This document shows positions 46,841-61,100 of a stretch of DNA of 64,000 bases, piece after piece. The DNA is taken from assembly GCA_013397115.1 (NCBI GenBank), contig VWZW01006289.1, forward strand, positions 1,233,586 through 1,297,585, given 5' to 3'. Positions within the stretch are counted from its first letter, which is position 1; the number at the start of each line of letters is the position of its first letter. The notes below the pieces were generated by a model. It was not told the DNA's origin. It did not search any database and was given only the letters and a program-made list of their open reading frames with translations. Position numbers and translations under genes: made by a program. The stretch comes from Edolisoma coerulescens (Eukaryota > Chordata > Aves > Passeriformes > Campephagidae).

Positions 46841-49800
46841 AAAGAAAGATGCTAGGCAGACAAATTTGTGTTAGGGTTTTTCCAGGTGTGGCCAGCATTG
46901 CCTGGGAAGTTATTTTGTGAGAATGGAGGGTGCCGTGGGAAACGTGGGGGGATCTCCTCCAGAGACACACAGCTCCTCTGTGCAGGGGGAGCAGGCAAAG
47001 CCGCCTGCCTGAAACATAGCCAGACCTATGCAGCTGGCCATGAACCAAATCTGGTCACTCTCATGAGCTGATATTCAGTGTTTGCATCTTGAATAAAGAG
47101 TTGAGTGAATCCAAGCCCTTTGGTTTTGCTGTGTTTTCCTTCCTAAAAGCAAATATTGATGGTTTTTTCCTCTTAGCATCCAAGCTACGTTATTTCCACC
47201 CAAAAAGTGTGCTGTTCCAGCCTGCATCTGACGAATGGAGAAGACAAGTTGCAGGGAGGATGTTGCTGGGGGCAGCAGGGAGCTGGAGGTAGGAAGGAAA
47301 CACCTGAAGGAAACTCCTCGTACGTGTATGAGCCTTCTCATATATGAAACCTCCACAGAGTTTTAATCTTTACTTCTTCATGTTTACTGAGATTTGCCCT
47401 CTGAGTGCCTTGTCAGAGTGATAGCCTGATTCTTTTTCTTCTCTCCTTGCACCACAAGGCTGGGACACTGCCTAATGCCAACTCACCCAAACACCTTTTC
47501 CCAGAGTGCCCACTTGTCCCACCTGGGGGATTGTGACTGATTAAAGCAAAGCAAAAGGCCTTCTCTTGAAGGTTTCAATGAAATCCCCTCTGGTCCCCAC
47601 TTGCTTTAGCATTTAGGTAAGCAATCCATCACTGCTGTGTTTGCAGGCCCAGCTCTGTAAGTGTGCCTGAATATGGCTGTTTCCATTTTCAAGGCCAAAA
47701 GCAAACTTTTGAGGCAGGCAATAGGCCTTTAGAGTAGATTGTGTTTTAGAAAATGCAATAACTTGTGGAATGAATCACTGAATTTGAAGTTGCTAGATGA
47801 TTTTTTTCTTTAGCGGTCAAGGTTAAGCATAAAAAGAAAGAAACTCAGCGTAGGAGGATCACAAAATATGTTAACAGCATAACAGCAACAGAAGGACTGA
47901 CCCAGCCCTATGAATTTGTGGATTGTACTTTCTTAATTGCTTTTTGAGAGTGAGAGCAAGCTACCAGAGCAGCAATACACAGGGGCTTTCAGTCCATGCT
48001 CTCCTGTTCCTTCATCTCTCACCTTCAGTCACAGTCAAGTGACTCTGCCTGGCCCTAGCGAGCTCCAGGAAGCAGGGGAGAGGAATCCTTGCTTGCTCAA
48101 GCCCTCTTTTCTGGGAACAGGGGAGGCAGAGCAAAGCTGTGCTGCACAGGACAGCCTCCATCTGTCAGACCTGATTGTGGGTGAGCTCTCACCCCTCAGT
48201 TGCTTGCTCCACAGCCCCACGAGAGGAGCAAAGCCACCTGAGACAGGGACACGTGTTCCTCAGTGGCTGGCTCATGCTGGTGGGGAGGACTACTACAAGA
48301 GCTGGTGAGCTTCTGTGATCCAGTCCTCAGCCCAGACTGCTCTTCGTTAGCTGGCCTTTCCTAACACATGCATGACAGTAAAACTACATTCATTAAAAAA
48401 AACTTGCACAAGCCAGAAGCAAAGAAGTCCCCAAAACACTCCATTGCACACATTTGTCCCTTTGGGGATGGGAAGCAAGAATAAGGGGACTATGGCAGCT
48501 GCCAGGCACAGTGCCTGCCACGTCCCTGGAAAATGCACTTGCCACGGGCACGAGCCCAGCTGGAACCCTCAGCAGAAAACAGAATACAGCTTCTTGCAGG
48601 CGTGCACAGTGCTCATTTAACCTGAATTTGAGGGGAGCCCATGGAGCAGAGCACTTTGCATCCCATGCAAAGTAGCAGCCCATCCTGAACATCAGGGTTC
48701 TCTTTATCTCCCATTTCATAGCCGGTGCTCAGGAGATCCAGGCATACCCACTGTGGGCACTGCCCACTGCCTGTGGATAGCACATGACCTCCTGATCTAT
48801 GTGCAGGAAAGGTATCACAAAGCAGAGCTGGGCACTTCTCTTGCCTGAGCTGCGTTTAAGATGTGCTTTCTGTCCTCTAACAGAGAGAGGGTCCCAAGAG
48901 CACATAAATATATTATAAAGCAGCAGAACACTCAATAATTAATTTTCAGCAAGGAGAAGGTTTTATTTCAACTGGAATGACATAAAAAGCCTTTTGGATT
49001 CTCACAGTCTGTAAGTGAAAAGATGAGGTGATTCAGTCCAAAGACTGTTGTGCAGAAGGCTCAGACAACATGGCCCAATCTCCATGCACTGACACCCTGA
49101 CTCTATTTGGCAAAAATGCAATTTTCTGTGCAGAAAGTACCAAGCAGCAGATCCCCTTTTAGTCCTTTCCTCTTATTTTGCAGCTAGGAATGGTCTTCCA
49201 GGTCTTTCATCCTTTCAGCCAGAGTTGCAGCATCCCAGAGGATCATCCCACTCATTTCCACCAACAGTGAGCACTCTGCTCCTGTGTGGTGTTGCTCCCT
49301 TTTCATATACAGTCAGCTGGTAGTCAGGAAATTGAGTATTTAAAGTGTATTAAGGCAGGAATAGTTGATATATGGTATTGCTGCTACTTTGCAAGTGTTA
49401 GGAACAGCTAAATAATTCCTTTGATGAATTACCCAAATACAAATGGAAGTTCATGAAGGATTCACTCTCTTGGGACAACTGACTCAAGTAACTCTGGCTA
49501 GGGACAAATAACTCTTTTCACCAGCACTTTGGGGGGCAGAGGGCAGTGAAGCAGCTCTGCTTGTGTCAGGAAGATGCCTACATGCCACAGCTAGTTTAAG
49601 AGAACCAACAAAAGACATATGAGATTTGCTGAAAATACACAAAACCTTCATGAGCAAGGGCAGTGCTACAAAGCTGGTTACTATGAGAACTTTTCTGCAT
49701 GCAAAGATACACAGGATTCTCACTGAATGACTTACAAACTACTTATACTAAATTTCACTCCTCATTTATTGCCTTTATTCGTTTCAGTGCTCAAAACCCA

Positions 49801-52800
49801 ACCTCAGATAAATGACTACCTCTACAGAGTGCATAAATTTCGTGACTGGGTTTTTTAGTGCTTCCACTCTATTACTTTGTCTGACATCCTTGGCAAGTCC
49901 TGCCACAGCAGCCTAGCCCAGCATCAGGGTGATGGGGCAGTGCACACAGCAACTCTTCCTTGCGCAGGCAGCACCTCCTTGCATCCCCCTTCCTTGGCTC
50001 TGCCCCACCAGACCAGCTGCCAGATGTATGTTCCAGGGACAGACTTGTCACCTGAGGGGCTGAGAGAGGCATGAGAAAGCTGAAACAGCCATGTAGCCCC
50101 CAGATCACAACCTAAAAATACAATAAAAGCCAGCTGCACTGGCTCCTGGTGCCACTGTTGAGGCTAAAGCCAGGGGGTTTTCATGTGAGGTTGGCATTCC
50201 CTCACCGATTTATCCAGCAGGTGTGGAAATTAGGGATGGAGAAATTCTCTTTTGCTTTCTACAGCATGCTGTAATTAAAATGCAGTAATAAAGGCCTAAC
50301 TACTGTGTGACTGTGGGCCAGCAGCTGGGCTGGTGCCTCACAGCAAGGACTGAAGCAAGCTCGTCCCCTTTGCCCAGCAAATCCAGCAGCAGCATGGGGT
50401 GTGAGGTGCTCCTGCAGCACCGGCTGGACCTCAGTCCTCTTGTTTCTGGGATAGTTACAATAGCTTTTTTCCAGTTGCTCTTAACCTGCTGATGTTTCTG
50501 GTGGGAAGAAGCCACCTCTATTTCATACCAGCCTTCTGTGAATTTTTATGGCAGCTATTTTAGAACTCACTTCAGTGAGTTTCCTCAGATTTCTCGAGTC
50601 TGCAATGCTGTGTGTTCCTGTAATAAGGATGCCACTCATAGCTAGGAGCATTTTTCCTACATTATTTATTCATTATTCTATGTGATGAGTGTGGGACGTG
50701 TTATGAGTCCATGGTAGGAGATCTGGAGGTAAACTCATTTGCTTTTAGTACTATGTGATTAAAAAGAGACTCTCTGCTTGCGTAGGCAATGAAGGTATTG
50801 AATTTCTCTTATCACCAAGATGGTGAAAAACTTGATTCCTTTCATTTCCTCCATCAAGGAAGCAATGACTGCCAGCACAAGCACATACAGTGTGATCTAT
50901 TCAGAAGATACAGAGTTGCTAGACTAGATATGTTCTCATCACTTGCAAAACGAAGAGCCAGGAAGTAGGCATTTAAAGGATAACATCAAATATTTAGGAG
51001 ATAAAATCTGCACAGAGTGTAAAATGAAAGATTTAATCTGAGTCTTACCTTAAAGAGCCGGGTTTGTTTTCCTGTCTACTATCTGCTGCTCAAATTCAAA
51101 TGAAATGTTACAAGATATTACATTTGGGTACAGGCAATATAGAGTTCAAAATTTCCTGTTTCAGGAATGTTGTCACTCAGGGTTTCGTTTCTATCTGTGA
51201 CAGAAGTACAGGCCTTAACAACCAGGTGAGATGGTCAGAAGTTTCATGCAGGTTTAAAAGGGGATAAATGAAGACACATCTTTTTGGTTTCTTTGAAGTC
51301 CTACAGCACCACCCTCCCCTTTGGCAAGGAGGAGATCGGTACCTGCAGGCAGTACCAAGACTTTTGCCTGGGCATGGAATAGAGAACAAGAGATGGTGCT
51401 GGTCAGAGCACTGCCAGGACCTGCAGAGAATCTCAAAACCATGGAGATGGGAGGAACAGTCAGATGGGCATGACCTAAATAGCCAAGAGATGGCAACACT
51501 CTTAGGCAGGAGGCCGTTCTTTTCCAGACGGCCGATGCACTCATGGCGATTCAGCAGTCAGTGGCAGTGGCCCTGGGAGGCACTGCAGGCACCGTGCACC
51601 AGAGTCCCAGGGGACAGACTGTGTGAATGTACTGCTGGGAGCACGGCTAGAAAATGCCCTGCGTGCCTCCACTGCTTGCTCAGCCCTTCTGTGCTCAGCC
51701 CTGGGCCCTCCCTCTGCTCCTCACACCTCTGCCTGGGCCCCACAGCCCTGCTGTCACCTGCCCTGGGCAGAAGCACGCTCCCAGGGCCAAGGACTCAGTG
51801 GTAGTTGTTTTTGCCTAGAGCTTTCCTCTGCTCTGCTTGCTTGGTTTCACTTCTGATCATGTTCACTATGTTCTCTTTAATGCATTGTGGCACTTTGTTC
51901 CTCAACGTATTACTCGCACAGCTATTAGTGCTGAGGAAAGAACTGGTACAGGAAGATGCGAGAGTATAACGCCCTTTATTCAGTTGTCCCTGGAGGCTAG
52001 GAAGCCTCCAAGTTTCACAGAAATAACTGCTTTTAATGGCCCAATGCACCAAAAATCCATGCTGGCTGCTGGATTTAGGGTGTCTCCTCTGCTCCCAAGC
52101 CATGGACCGGCCAAGGAACCATCAGACACAAAACACTGTAGATGAAAACTGAGACTCAAGCAAACACTAGTCCCACAAAGAGTAATGCACCATGCACACA
52201 GCTGTCAGCATTTTGGTTTTGGGCTAGCCTCCTGGCCTTCTCTGAGGGTGAGGAAGAAGTCCTGGCCTCCCCCACTCAGCTTTTGCCCCAAGCCCATCCT
52301 GGCACTTGCAGACATGGTGCAGACCACAGACAGCAACAAATCCCTCAGCCAGAGGCTTTCAACAAGGTGCCAGTGACATTCCTCAGGGCAGCCCAGCAGT
52401 GGTGACAGCTGAGACAGCCACCATGTGAAGCCTCACAACCTACAGCAGTGAGGAGCAGGCGAGGCTGCCAAGGGTCACGAAAGGATGGTGGCTCCGTCCA
52501 TCTCAACTGCTTCCAGGGTAGCTTGTGGAAAGCCGCAGCATCACACCCTCAACTGCAGCATCCACAGCCACTGGGTACGAAACAGCCTCGTGGATGCCAG
52601 CAGCCTGAAGGTGGGTGGAGAAACAACTTTTCCTCTTATGGCTTTTGATATGATGGGAAGGGAAGGACATCAGGAGCAGTTGGGATATGTGTTAATCCTT
52701 AATCACCCCAGAGTAATTGGGAACTGATGCCTGGGAATTAGCCCTATTAAAAGGAGTGAAATTTCAAATTGCATGAGAAATGAAAACATAGTGGTATAGC

Positions 52801-54593
52801 TGTCTGAGCACAACATCACTAATGGAAATTCCCTCTCCTGCTAACAAATAGTGGGAGGGTTTTTACTTTGGTATCAGGAATTGAGTTCTGAAGACAAATT
52901 TTCAATTGCTACGCTTTGAAAGGATGCAAACAAACAAAAAAAATTCAACCAAAAAAACCAACCAACCAACCAAAAAAACAACAAAAGAAAGAATCCTCAA
53001 AATGCCCATGGTTGGAATACAGAGCTGTACAACATTTTGGTATACAGTTAATAAACTTATCTAAAAATAGAAGACTTTTTTTTTTTTTAAAAAAGGTCAA
53101 GTTTAACTAACACAAATACACTGTGCTGGAGAGCAAATGCAAATCCTATGAAATCACTGTTAGCCAAACACCAGCTCTTACTGGCTATGCAATCACTTAA
53201 TCTAGTTATGGGCTGGAAACATGGTTTTCAGGAAGACAATTTATAATTTGTAGATAAGTCATGGGACTATAGAGCTGCAGAAGCAGAGTGAGAAAGACCC
53301 ACAGTTACCGCAGCTAAATGTGGATACATCTTTGCCAGATTTTTCTGCTGAAGGAGAGGATAAAGAGAAAAGGGACAAAGAAGGAAGGAGTTTGAAGAGC
53401 TGGTTGTGTAGCATCAGCTACATTAAGCCCCTGGCCCAGGTAAGCCTCAGCAGCTGTGTAGGAGGCCTGAGAGAGACACCTCCTGACAGAAAGAGATGCT
53501 GAAACCCTAAATGAAGTTGTAGTTCACCTGAAGGTGAAAAATCTCTTTCTCAGAAAAGATCCCAAATAACTTTCTGACAAGACATTTTGTACCATCTCAA
53601 TGAAGTTAAGCAACTTACCAGTAGAGGCAGAAATGACCATCAGTCATAATTTCCTCTTGATCTGAAAACTCTGGTCATGAGTGTAGCTGGTAGGGCCCAT
53701 TTCACCAGCAAACACTCAGCAGCCACATAACTCTTTTGTGAATCTTTGAGAGTTGAGAAAAATCAAGCACAGACCAGGAACAGGTTTACCCAAAAAGGTT
53801 TGTCATCAGACAGGTCCATGGCAGTGCATGGAAGAGAGTGATTTCTTGCTGAAGCTACTTGGCAAAACGTCCTCTTAGGGCAGAAGCTGAGCATGGTGGT
53901 GCAATTGCCAGGAGGCTACTGCCTGACAAGTTCTTTGCCACGTGTAAAACACTTTACTCCTCCTGACAGTAAGTCAGTCTTTAAAGACCAGGAAGAATGT
54001 TTAAAGATGACACAATAAAATAAATACAAATCACTGCAGCTTGTGCTCAGTTGCCTTATGCAAATCCCAGGATGTGTTCTACGTCGTGTGCCCTCTCGTC
54101 ACAAAGTAAACCCTCAGCAACTTTCCTCATCAGCAGATTTTTGGCAATGCAGGAAAATAAATTGCACTAAAAGCTGAGCATCTCATTCATAGACTAACTT
54201 AAGAGGAGAACACTTTGGTATTTTTGTTTATTTTTCTTTTAGCTCAACAACAGCCTGATTGGAGAAGCAGCACAGCCAGGTGGTGAAGACATCATTCCAT
54301 GATGATGGGGATGGGGTCCTGGCCTATGATGTGTGGTGTGGAGCAGCCACATCTCCTCAGCAGGAGATGGTGTTTCTGCCTCCATCACCATTCCTGTGGC
54401 TCAGGCAAGAGGTGAGCATCTGGAAGCTCTCCTCCTGGCTCCTCCTGTATCCTGCATGGCATCCATATCCCGCCTTGGTACCGTGCTGGGAGCTGTTGCT
54501 GGCTGCTAGCCTACATTGAATGGGGACATTAGTTAAGGATAGAGGTACAAAGGAAAAACCTAGAAGCCTAGAAAATGAAAGTGGGGTTCGAAG
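46841..54593. other. Upstream flank, no recognised gene
   Basis: No gene or mobile element recognised. A 178-codon plus-strand frame (51,268-51,804) is Ser, Pro, Leu and Cys rich at its end and looks like chance in GC-richer DNA. Low-complexity sequence at 52,926-52,992 is listed separately. Confidence 0.45.
52926..52992. repeat. CAAA/CCAA-type low-complexity repeat
   Basis: Purine-rich run of CAAA, then ACCA repeats (AACCAACCAACCAACC), then A-rich sequence. Confidence 0.85.
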
Positions 54594-55412
54594 AGAATCA
54601 CAAAATCACAGAATTGATAGGGTTGGAAGGGACCTCTGGAGGTCATCTACTCCAGCCCCTCTTGCAAGGCAGTGTCACCTAGAACAGTTGACGCAGGAAC
54701 ATGCCAAGGTGGGTTTGGCATGTCTCAAGAGAGGTGTCTCCACAACCTCCTTGGGCAACCTTTTCCAGTGCTCTGCCACCCTCAACGTAAAAAAGTTCTT
54801 TCTCATGTTGATGTGAAATGTTTTGTGATTTAGTTTATGGCCACTGTTCCTCGTCCTGCCACTGGGCACCACTGAAAAGAGTCTGGCCCCGTGCTCTTGG
54901 CACCCGACATGGAGATATTTATATGTATTAATGAGAGCCCCTCTTCGGTCTTTTCTCCTCCAGACTAAACAGGTCCAGCTCCCCACAGGCTCTCCTCATA
55001 AGAGAAATGCTCCAGACCCCTCATCATCTTTGTGGCCTCCCCTGGACCCTCTCCAGTAGCTCCTTGTCTTTCTTGTACTGAGGATCCCAGAACTGGGCAC
55101 AGCACTCCAGATGTGGCCTCACCAGGGCTGAGCAGATGGCGATGATCGCCTCTCTCAACCTGCTGGCCACACCCTTCCCAATGCATCCTAGGACACCATT
55201 GGCCCTCCTGGCCACAAGGGCACTGCTGGCTCATTGCCAACTTGTCACTCACCAGGACTCCCAGGTTCTTCTCTGCAGAGCTCCAGCAGGTCAGCCCCCA
55301 GAGTAACCCCTGTGCTGTACTTGGGGTTATTCCTCGCCAAGTGCAGGACCCTGCACTTTCCATTGTTGAACCTCATTAGAATGTTTCTCTCCATGCAGCT
55401 GTCCAGCCTACA
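54594..55412 (-). mobile_element. CR1 LINE, long minus-strand fragment
   Basis: The best-preserved and longest CR1 here, about 0.8 kb. Read on the plus strand it starts at its 3' end (AATCACAAAATCACAGAATTG; GGGTTGGAAGGGACCTCTGG). It continues through TCTCCTCCAGACTAAACAGG, CCCAGAACTGGGCACAGCAC, CTTCTCTGCAGAGCTCCAGC and GTGCAGGACCCTGCACTTTC. The terminal eight-base repeats are visible as AATCACAA/AATCACAG. It is 5'-truncated with no intact ORF; minus-strand open frames of 103 and 132 codons inside it are CR1 sequence, not host genes. Confidence 0.95.
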
Positions 55413-55499
55413 GATGTTACTCCAGACCTGCAGAAGTTACTTCTTCTGCCCCAAGGTGAGACCACTCTACACAGATGTTGGCTAAATTGTTCCCTAAGA

Positions 55500-55625
55500 C
55501 CTCGGGTTGTGGGGATCTCGGCCTTTCTCAGCAGCCTGTCCCAGTGCTTTGTGGTCTCCACCCTTAAAAAATGTTGCCTAAAATCTAAGCCAGCTCTGAT
55601 CTGCTGCAGCTGAAGACTAAACATT
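55500..55625 (-). mobile_element. Second CR1 fragment in the same orientation
   Basis: Plus-strand text TTTCTCAGCAGCCTGTCCCA, GTGCTTTGTGGTCTCCACCC, ATGTTGCCTAAAATCTAAGC and CTCTGATCTGCTGCAGCTGA matches the CR1 3' UTR region already passed in the neighbouring element. It is therefore a separate, older copy. Confidence 0.65.
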
Positions 55626-57999
55626 GATGCAATGTTTACCTTTGGCAAATAAGTTGAATTTATGTACATTTTAAAGGAAATATATTGATTAGGGATTTTT
55701 TTTCCTTATTTTTCTTGAGCAAGATATTTAGGAAGCCCTTACTTGCAATAATGTCAAGCCTTCCCCCTGAATTTTGTTGACAGTCACTTGTCAAAGGGAC
55801 AACACAAGAGCAAAGATTGATTCAGGAAACAAAAATGTGTGCTTGTCCAAAAGAGTTATGGTTTTGAGTATAATATCCCCTTTCTGAAGTTAAATGAATG
55901 TTGTGGTTTCATATCACACCCTCAGCTTCACAACAGAAATGGACTTCAGAGCAGAAACTGCTGGGCTTATGCCAAGGGGTGGATGCGATGCGTTGGTCGG
56001 ATGGGTTCACTGCAGGCTGGCTGGCTCTGGCACCCCAACCAGGTTGGCAGCAGGATCCTTGCCATGTGTGAGCGGCCCCCTTGATGGAATCCAGGCACAG
56101 CTGCTGCCAGTCCCCCAGCCCAGTGTGGCCTGGCACCCCACAAGCACCTCTCCCTGTCCCCAATGCCCCTCTGTGCCCTGCCGGGGGCTCCTCCCACGTT
56201 GTCCTATCCTGACCTCACAGCTGTGTCTGCACAAAAAAAACCCCAAATGAACCACACCTGACACTTGTTGCTGCCAGGAGGGGAAGTTTGGGATGCTTAA
56301 GTGTTGCTGCAGCCCCTGTGCTTGGCACTGGTTCAGCTCTGCTTGTAGCTGGCCACTCATGATAGCAAACATCTGATATGCTGTACATGAGATGTAACAA
56401 GCACACAAGCTGCTGGGAGGTGCAGGGCACGGCAGAGAGCAACCATGTTCAGATGAAGCAGTTCTGAGTCAGTCTTGGTGGGAAAACTCTTTTTGTACAT
56501 GACATAGTGGGGCAGAACATATGCTATTTGCGGTGGGGAATGAATGGGTTAATTCAGCTGAGTAACATCCCAAATCAGCTGTTGCTGGTAGTTTTCATAA
56601 GAAAAGGAAATACTTTACATAAGTAAAGGCTTACTAAAACTAGTAATAAAGAAAATGGAAGACAGGGAGGGTAAGCCAGCCCACAGTGAAGGATGTGCAG
56701 TGCCCAGCTGCAAGTGCTAGAGCTCTCCAAGTAAATGCAGAGAGATGATGCTATGTGCTATTGCTTTCGCTATTTGCTGCTTAGAAATGTCTCACTGAGA
56801 AAATCAAGTGGAGTCATAAAATAACAGTGAGTTGTTTATCTGCATGACTGTCCCAGCAGGAGAGTGCTGGTTTGCATATGATTTGAAATCCCAGGGAGAA
56901 TGGGGTATGAACCAGGGAATGCTCATCCAAGATTACAAAGTATGTTCCAGCAACCCTAGCAGCTCCCAGGGGAGAAAACTCTCATAAATGAATGTTTTAC
57001 TTGCCTCACTAGTATCACATGGAGTTTTTGACACAGGACTTTTCTGTGCATTATCAAGATTTTGGCTGATGTAAAATGTTTCTTAAAGCTTTTTGAAAGC
57101 CATTTCCCCATGGCAATAAGAGGTTGGATTCAGAATGACTATAAGGACCCCACTGCTGCTGGCTTGCTTCACGAGGGTGCGAAGCTCAGTTTCTGTAGGA
57201 GATGGGAATGGTTATTCCTCACTAGCACGAGGTATGTCAGCGCTACTGATGTCCTGCTGTGTTTCAGTATTTTCTTTAGCCTCTCGTTCAGTGCCTGGTG
57301 GATCACGAAGTGCTCACCTTGCCATGGCAAAGTGTCATCAGCACTCCGGGGCAGTGAGCTCAGCTGCTCCCAAGGTAGGTAAATTAGGCACTCTGGATTT
57401 ACTCTCTGCTTTTGTCTGCCACCTTAGCACCTCACATTCCTGCCGGCTCCATGGGATGGTCAGAGTTGCCAAAGCTCTACTCCTAAAGCCAGTTTTCCAT
57501 TCGTTTCTCAGCTAGTCCCTGCCCCCATCTACCTCAACATATCTACGCAAGTACACTTTGTGCATGATGCATCATTTTGGTGTGTGAAGTGTTTCACTGA
57601 TCCAAGATATGCCATGGACGTTTCCAAAGAGCCATACTAGAAGGTATGCTTCCTATCTTCTATGCCAGTCCCTGCATTTAACTCAGGCTGTGGAAATAAG
57701 ACTCTGAGTGTGCGAGTGCAAATGAATTCCTGGATTACAGTGCCTGAGTCTCACCAGGATGAATGTGTCTTCCATTGCCATGCAATGTTCTGCTGTGACA
57801 GCCTGGGTGTCCAAGAAAGAGGGCAGAACAGCAAGCAGCTAAGAAAAGGTGTTTGGAAAAAAAAATCATCAAATATGTAATCATCCTAAAGTACACAAAG
57901 TTCTTCCCCATGAAGGAAGAAGAGCCTCAGGATCAGCATAAAGATTTGGGCTGTTACATGATGTTCTCCATCTTTGAGTTAATCTGTGTGCCAGGAGCA
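55626..57999. other. Upstream flank, no recognised gene
   Basis: Non-coding. A third copy of TTTGCATATG is at 56,871-56,880. No exon or mobile element recognised. Confidence 0.45.
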
Positions 58000-58155
58000 G
58001 AGGCAGCGCAGCTGTGCCGGAGCTGCTGCGGGTGTTTCCAAGCCGTGTGGCTGGCAGGCACCGAGGGGAGTCATCTTTAGCAGCACAGCTGAGGACTGAA
58101 GGCAAGCCTGTGTGAAGGCATCTCAAGCCATCGACGCCCTTGCTACGCTCGGCAG
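58000..58155. other. CpG-enriched segment of unknown role
   Basis: About nine CpGs in 150 bases (GCAGCGCAG, GTGCCGGAGC, TGCGGGTG, CATCGACGCCC, TACGCTCGG). The plus-strand frame ending in TEGSHL is Cys-rich at CRSCCGC but has no family I recognise. It could be a distal first exon or a chance GC peak. Confidence 0.2.
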
Positions 58156-61100
58156 GCATTTCAACAAGCAGTGAAAAGCAGCTGCTGGGGGAACTCCCAC
58201 AGGACACCCCAGCTCTACAGAGAGCTCTCAGGAATCAGGAAAGGACATTTATTACCTATTTGTGCTATTGCATCATTTATAGACACTAGACAAAACTCCT
58301 TTTTTATACTCATGTCAGCTTGGCTCTCTTGGCAGAACTTTGCAGCTTTTAGAAAAGAAAATTCTAAGATTCTTTATTAAGATTTATACTCTCAACCAGA
58401 TAAAGTTAGAGGGGTCATCTTTATGTGTAGCATGTGGTATATAAAAGTTAGGGGAGCCAGATTCCAGCCGTTCAAACTGCAGCTACAAAACCTGTGCCTC
58501 TCCTCAAACTGAATTTCTGGAGCAGCCCAGGTAACTTTTTGCTCAGTCTTCATTAAACAAAGAGAGCTTTGGACTCCACGGCCTGTGTTCACAGATCTTG
58601 GATGTAATTGTATGTAATTTCTGACTGTGATAAAGAATCTTTAACGGTAAAAGGCACTACGGAAACACAACAGAGATAAGATCAAAATAACTTGAAATTG
58701 GAACACTTGAAAACTTGGCAGAGAATCTGCTTAGGAAGTTTACATGGCAGGGAGGAGTGTGATCCCCCAAATGCTGGGGATTACATATCCAAAATTACAG
58801 CAGGGATATGCAATAACAACTCCATAATATTTTGATTAGGAAGGAAGCAAATAACATACTGCAGGATGCTGCTGTCATAGCACACCCCTTGGCAACACCC
58901 TCTTTAAAGAAAAAAAAAAGGAAAAAAAAAAAAGGTGGGGAAAAAGGAAATAATTCCACTGCTTAAAGACAGATAGGGGTAGAAGTCAATGCTTGGAGAA
59001 GGCATTTGCAGGCATTCCTTCCCTTACCACCATTTTCCTCTTTGAACCTGTCAAACAGAAACCTGTGTTTACAAAAACCCAGTTGTAGCCAAGTAGAAAA
59101 ACTCATCTTCAAGTCTGCTGCAGCCAGAGACGGTTTCTTTGGGATCTAACTCATCTAACAGGCTTTCCTCCCCTTTCATGTACATTCTCAATGTTCTTCA
59201 TTTCTGGTCAATCTCATTAACTCAGCACACACCTTTCACTGGCTCCAGGCTCTCACACAGGGACATGCAGAGAAGAGAACTCAGTTATAATGATCACTTG
59301 TGATAGTTTTGGGGTTGAGGACATTTGAGACTGAGGCTGAAGATGCAGCTGTAGCAGGAACTGTTCTGGCTTTGTGGGCTTTTTCTTGAAACCAGGGTGT
59401 TAAAATAGCACTATCAGTTTCTCTCTCATAAGTTCCCACCACATCACCTAAATCAGAAAAATGTCCTAAAAGCCATGTGTCTGCCCAGGGCACAGCAGGA
59501 AGCTGGTGTGCCATTCTTTCCAACACTGCGATATCAGCGCTCTCTGCATCTGGGTTCTGTTTTCATCCTGCAGGGCCTTTCTTGATGCATGTCATGACAT
59601 ATCTTAAACATAAAAAACCCCCTAATGTGGGTCCACAAAATATTTCCAAATACTAGACTGGGAAATAGAAGTCATTATTCTACTATTGTTAAAAAATAAT
59701 AAATGCAATTGAGAAATTGATTTCATAGCACACAATAATTCTCCCACATCTTATCCCAGTTAATCCCTTAATGTGATAGTTGCCTATTTCTTGTCTGTAT
59801 GATGGGGGCTAATGATTTCATCACCCTTTTTCTGTCTAGCATTCCCCATTACTTCATGGTTACAAGCCATGCTCTTCTCTTGAGATATCTAAAGGATTAG
59901 TATTGTTAGGATAAACTCTCCAGTATTACTCAACTCCCAGTACACATGACTTGGTTTTAGTCTGCTGCTTCCCACCCAAAGAAGAGCTTCTGGGCCCAAA
60001 AATATGTGGTTTGGATTTTCAGTTATATCTGTAGGCTGAAAAGAGAAGGTCCCCTTCAGTCTTGTCTCACTGCAACTATTAATTTGATACTTTGACCTTA
60101 TTAACCAGCATCATTGTTAGATCTGAGCAGTTTTAATGTGGGAGTGAGAATATGTCCTTCTCTTCTCCAAGCAGTCTTATTTCAGACAGAGCAACTACCT
60201 CACTGTGAGAGAACAGACTTGCAAGATGCTGAAATTAAGAAGAGCTGGGTTATCTTCCTGACCCCTCCATTATACAGTTTATATAATTAGACATAATGAC
60301 AAAGTTAGTACTTGGTATCTGGCACCCAGTCCTCCCACAGATCTCAGCAACACTGTGGATTCATGGCTTTTCCAGGTTCTCCTCTCTAAGTATTCCTATT
60401 GCTAAATACTGAACGTCAGCAGTTAGGAAGTAAAACCACTCACAGATATCCAGCAGGAAGCCTTCCAATCCAAACCAAACATTTTGTCTTATTTTTGACA
60501 CCTCAATACTCTCTTTTAGCCATAACTAATCTACTTGTAGTAGGTCACTAGATAATACACGAGTTACCAATTACGCAGTCTTTATATCATTCTCCAAAGT
60601 AAAAGAGGCTCCGAAGTTGATTTTACCACTCCTGAATCCCTCATGACTATTGTTGCAATGCTAATGAAGTGGCAGAGGGAACAAAGGGGAAGGAATATTT
60701 TCAGAATCACAAGAGTTGTTACAAATGTAAGTTTAGGCACATAAAAAAAAAGTGAGTGAAGTGGAGTGGAAACCTATTACAAAGACCTCAAAAGGCGTTG
60801 TGAAATCAGAATTTCACCTGCTTGCTTGTGTTGTTGTCTGTGCTTGTGCATAATGGAAAGGCTAAAAAACCTAACACCAAACTCAAACAGAAAAGAACAA
60901 AGCCTGTTGACCTACACTGCAGCTTTGGTGGAACCCGCCCTCCTCATTTCACCGGCAGCACTGAGACTCGGACTAGCCAAAGCTCCTTAAGGGTTATAGG
61001 CATCAATATTTTCACCAGTAAGCACACCCCCACAAAGTTTCACTGCTGACTTCCAGAGAAGCTGCCGAATATCTCAGCGCCTCTCAGACATAAGACCCTT

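Noticed and set aside
51268..51804. 178-codon plus-strand frame
   Set aside because: Composition drifts to Ser/Pro/Leu/Cys in GC-richer DNA, with no known family and no splice or promoter support.
54584..54600. GGTTCGAA resembling a tRNA T-arm
   Set aside because: It borders the end of a CR1 element and no cloverleaf or A-box can be formed around it.
54675..55363. Minus-strand frames of 103 and 132 codons
   Set aside because: They are CR1 LINE sequence from the 3' portion of the element, not host genes.
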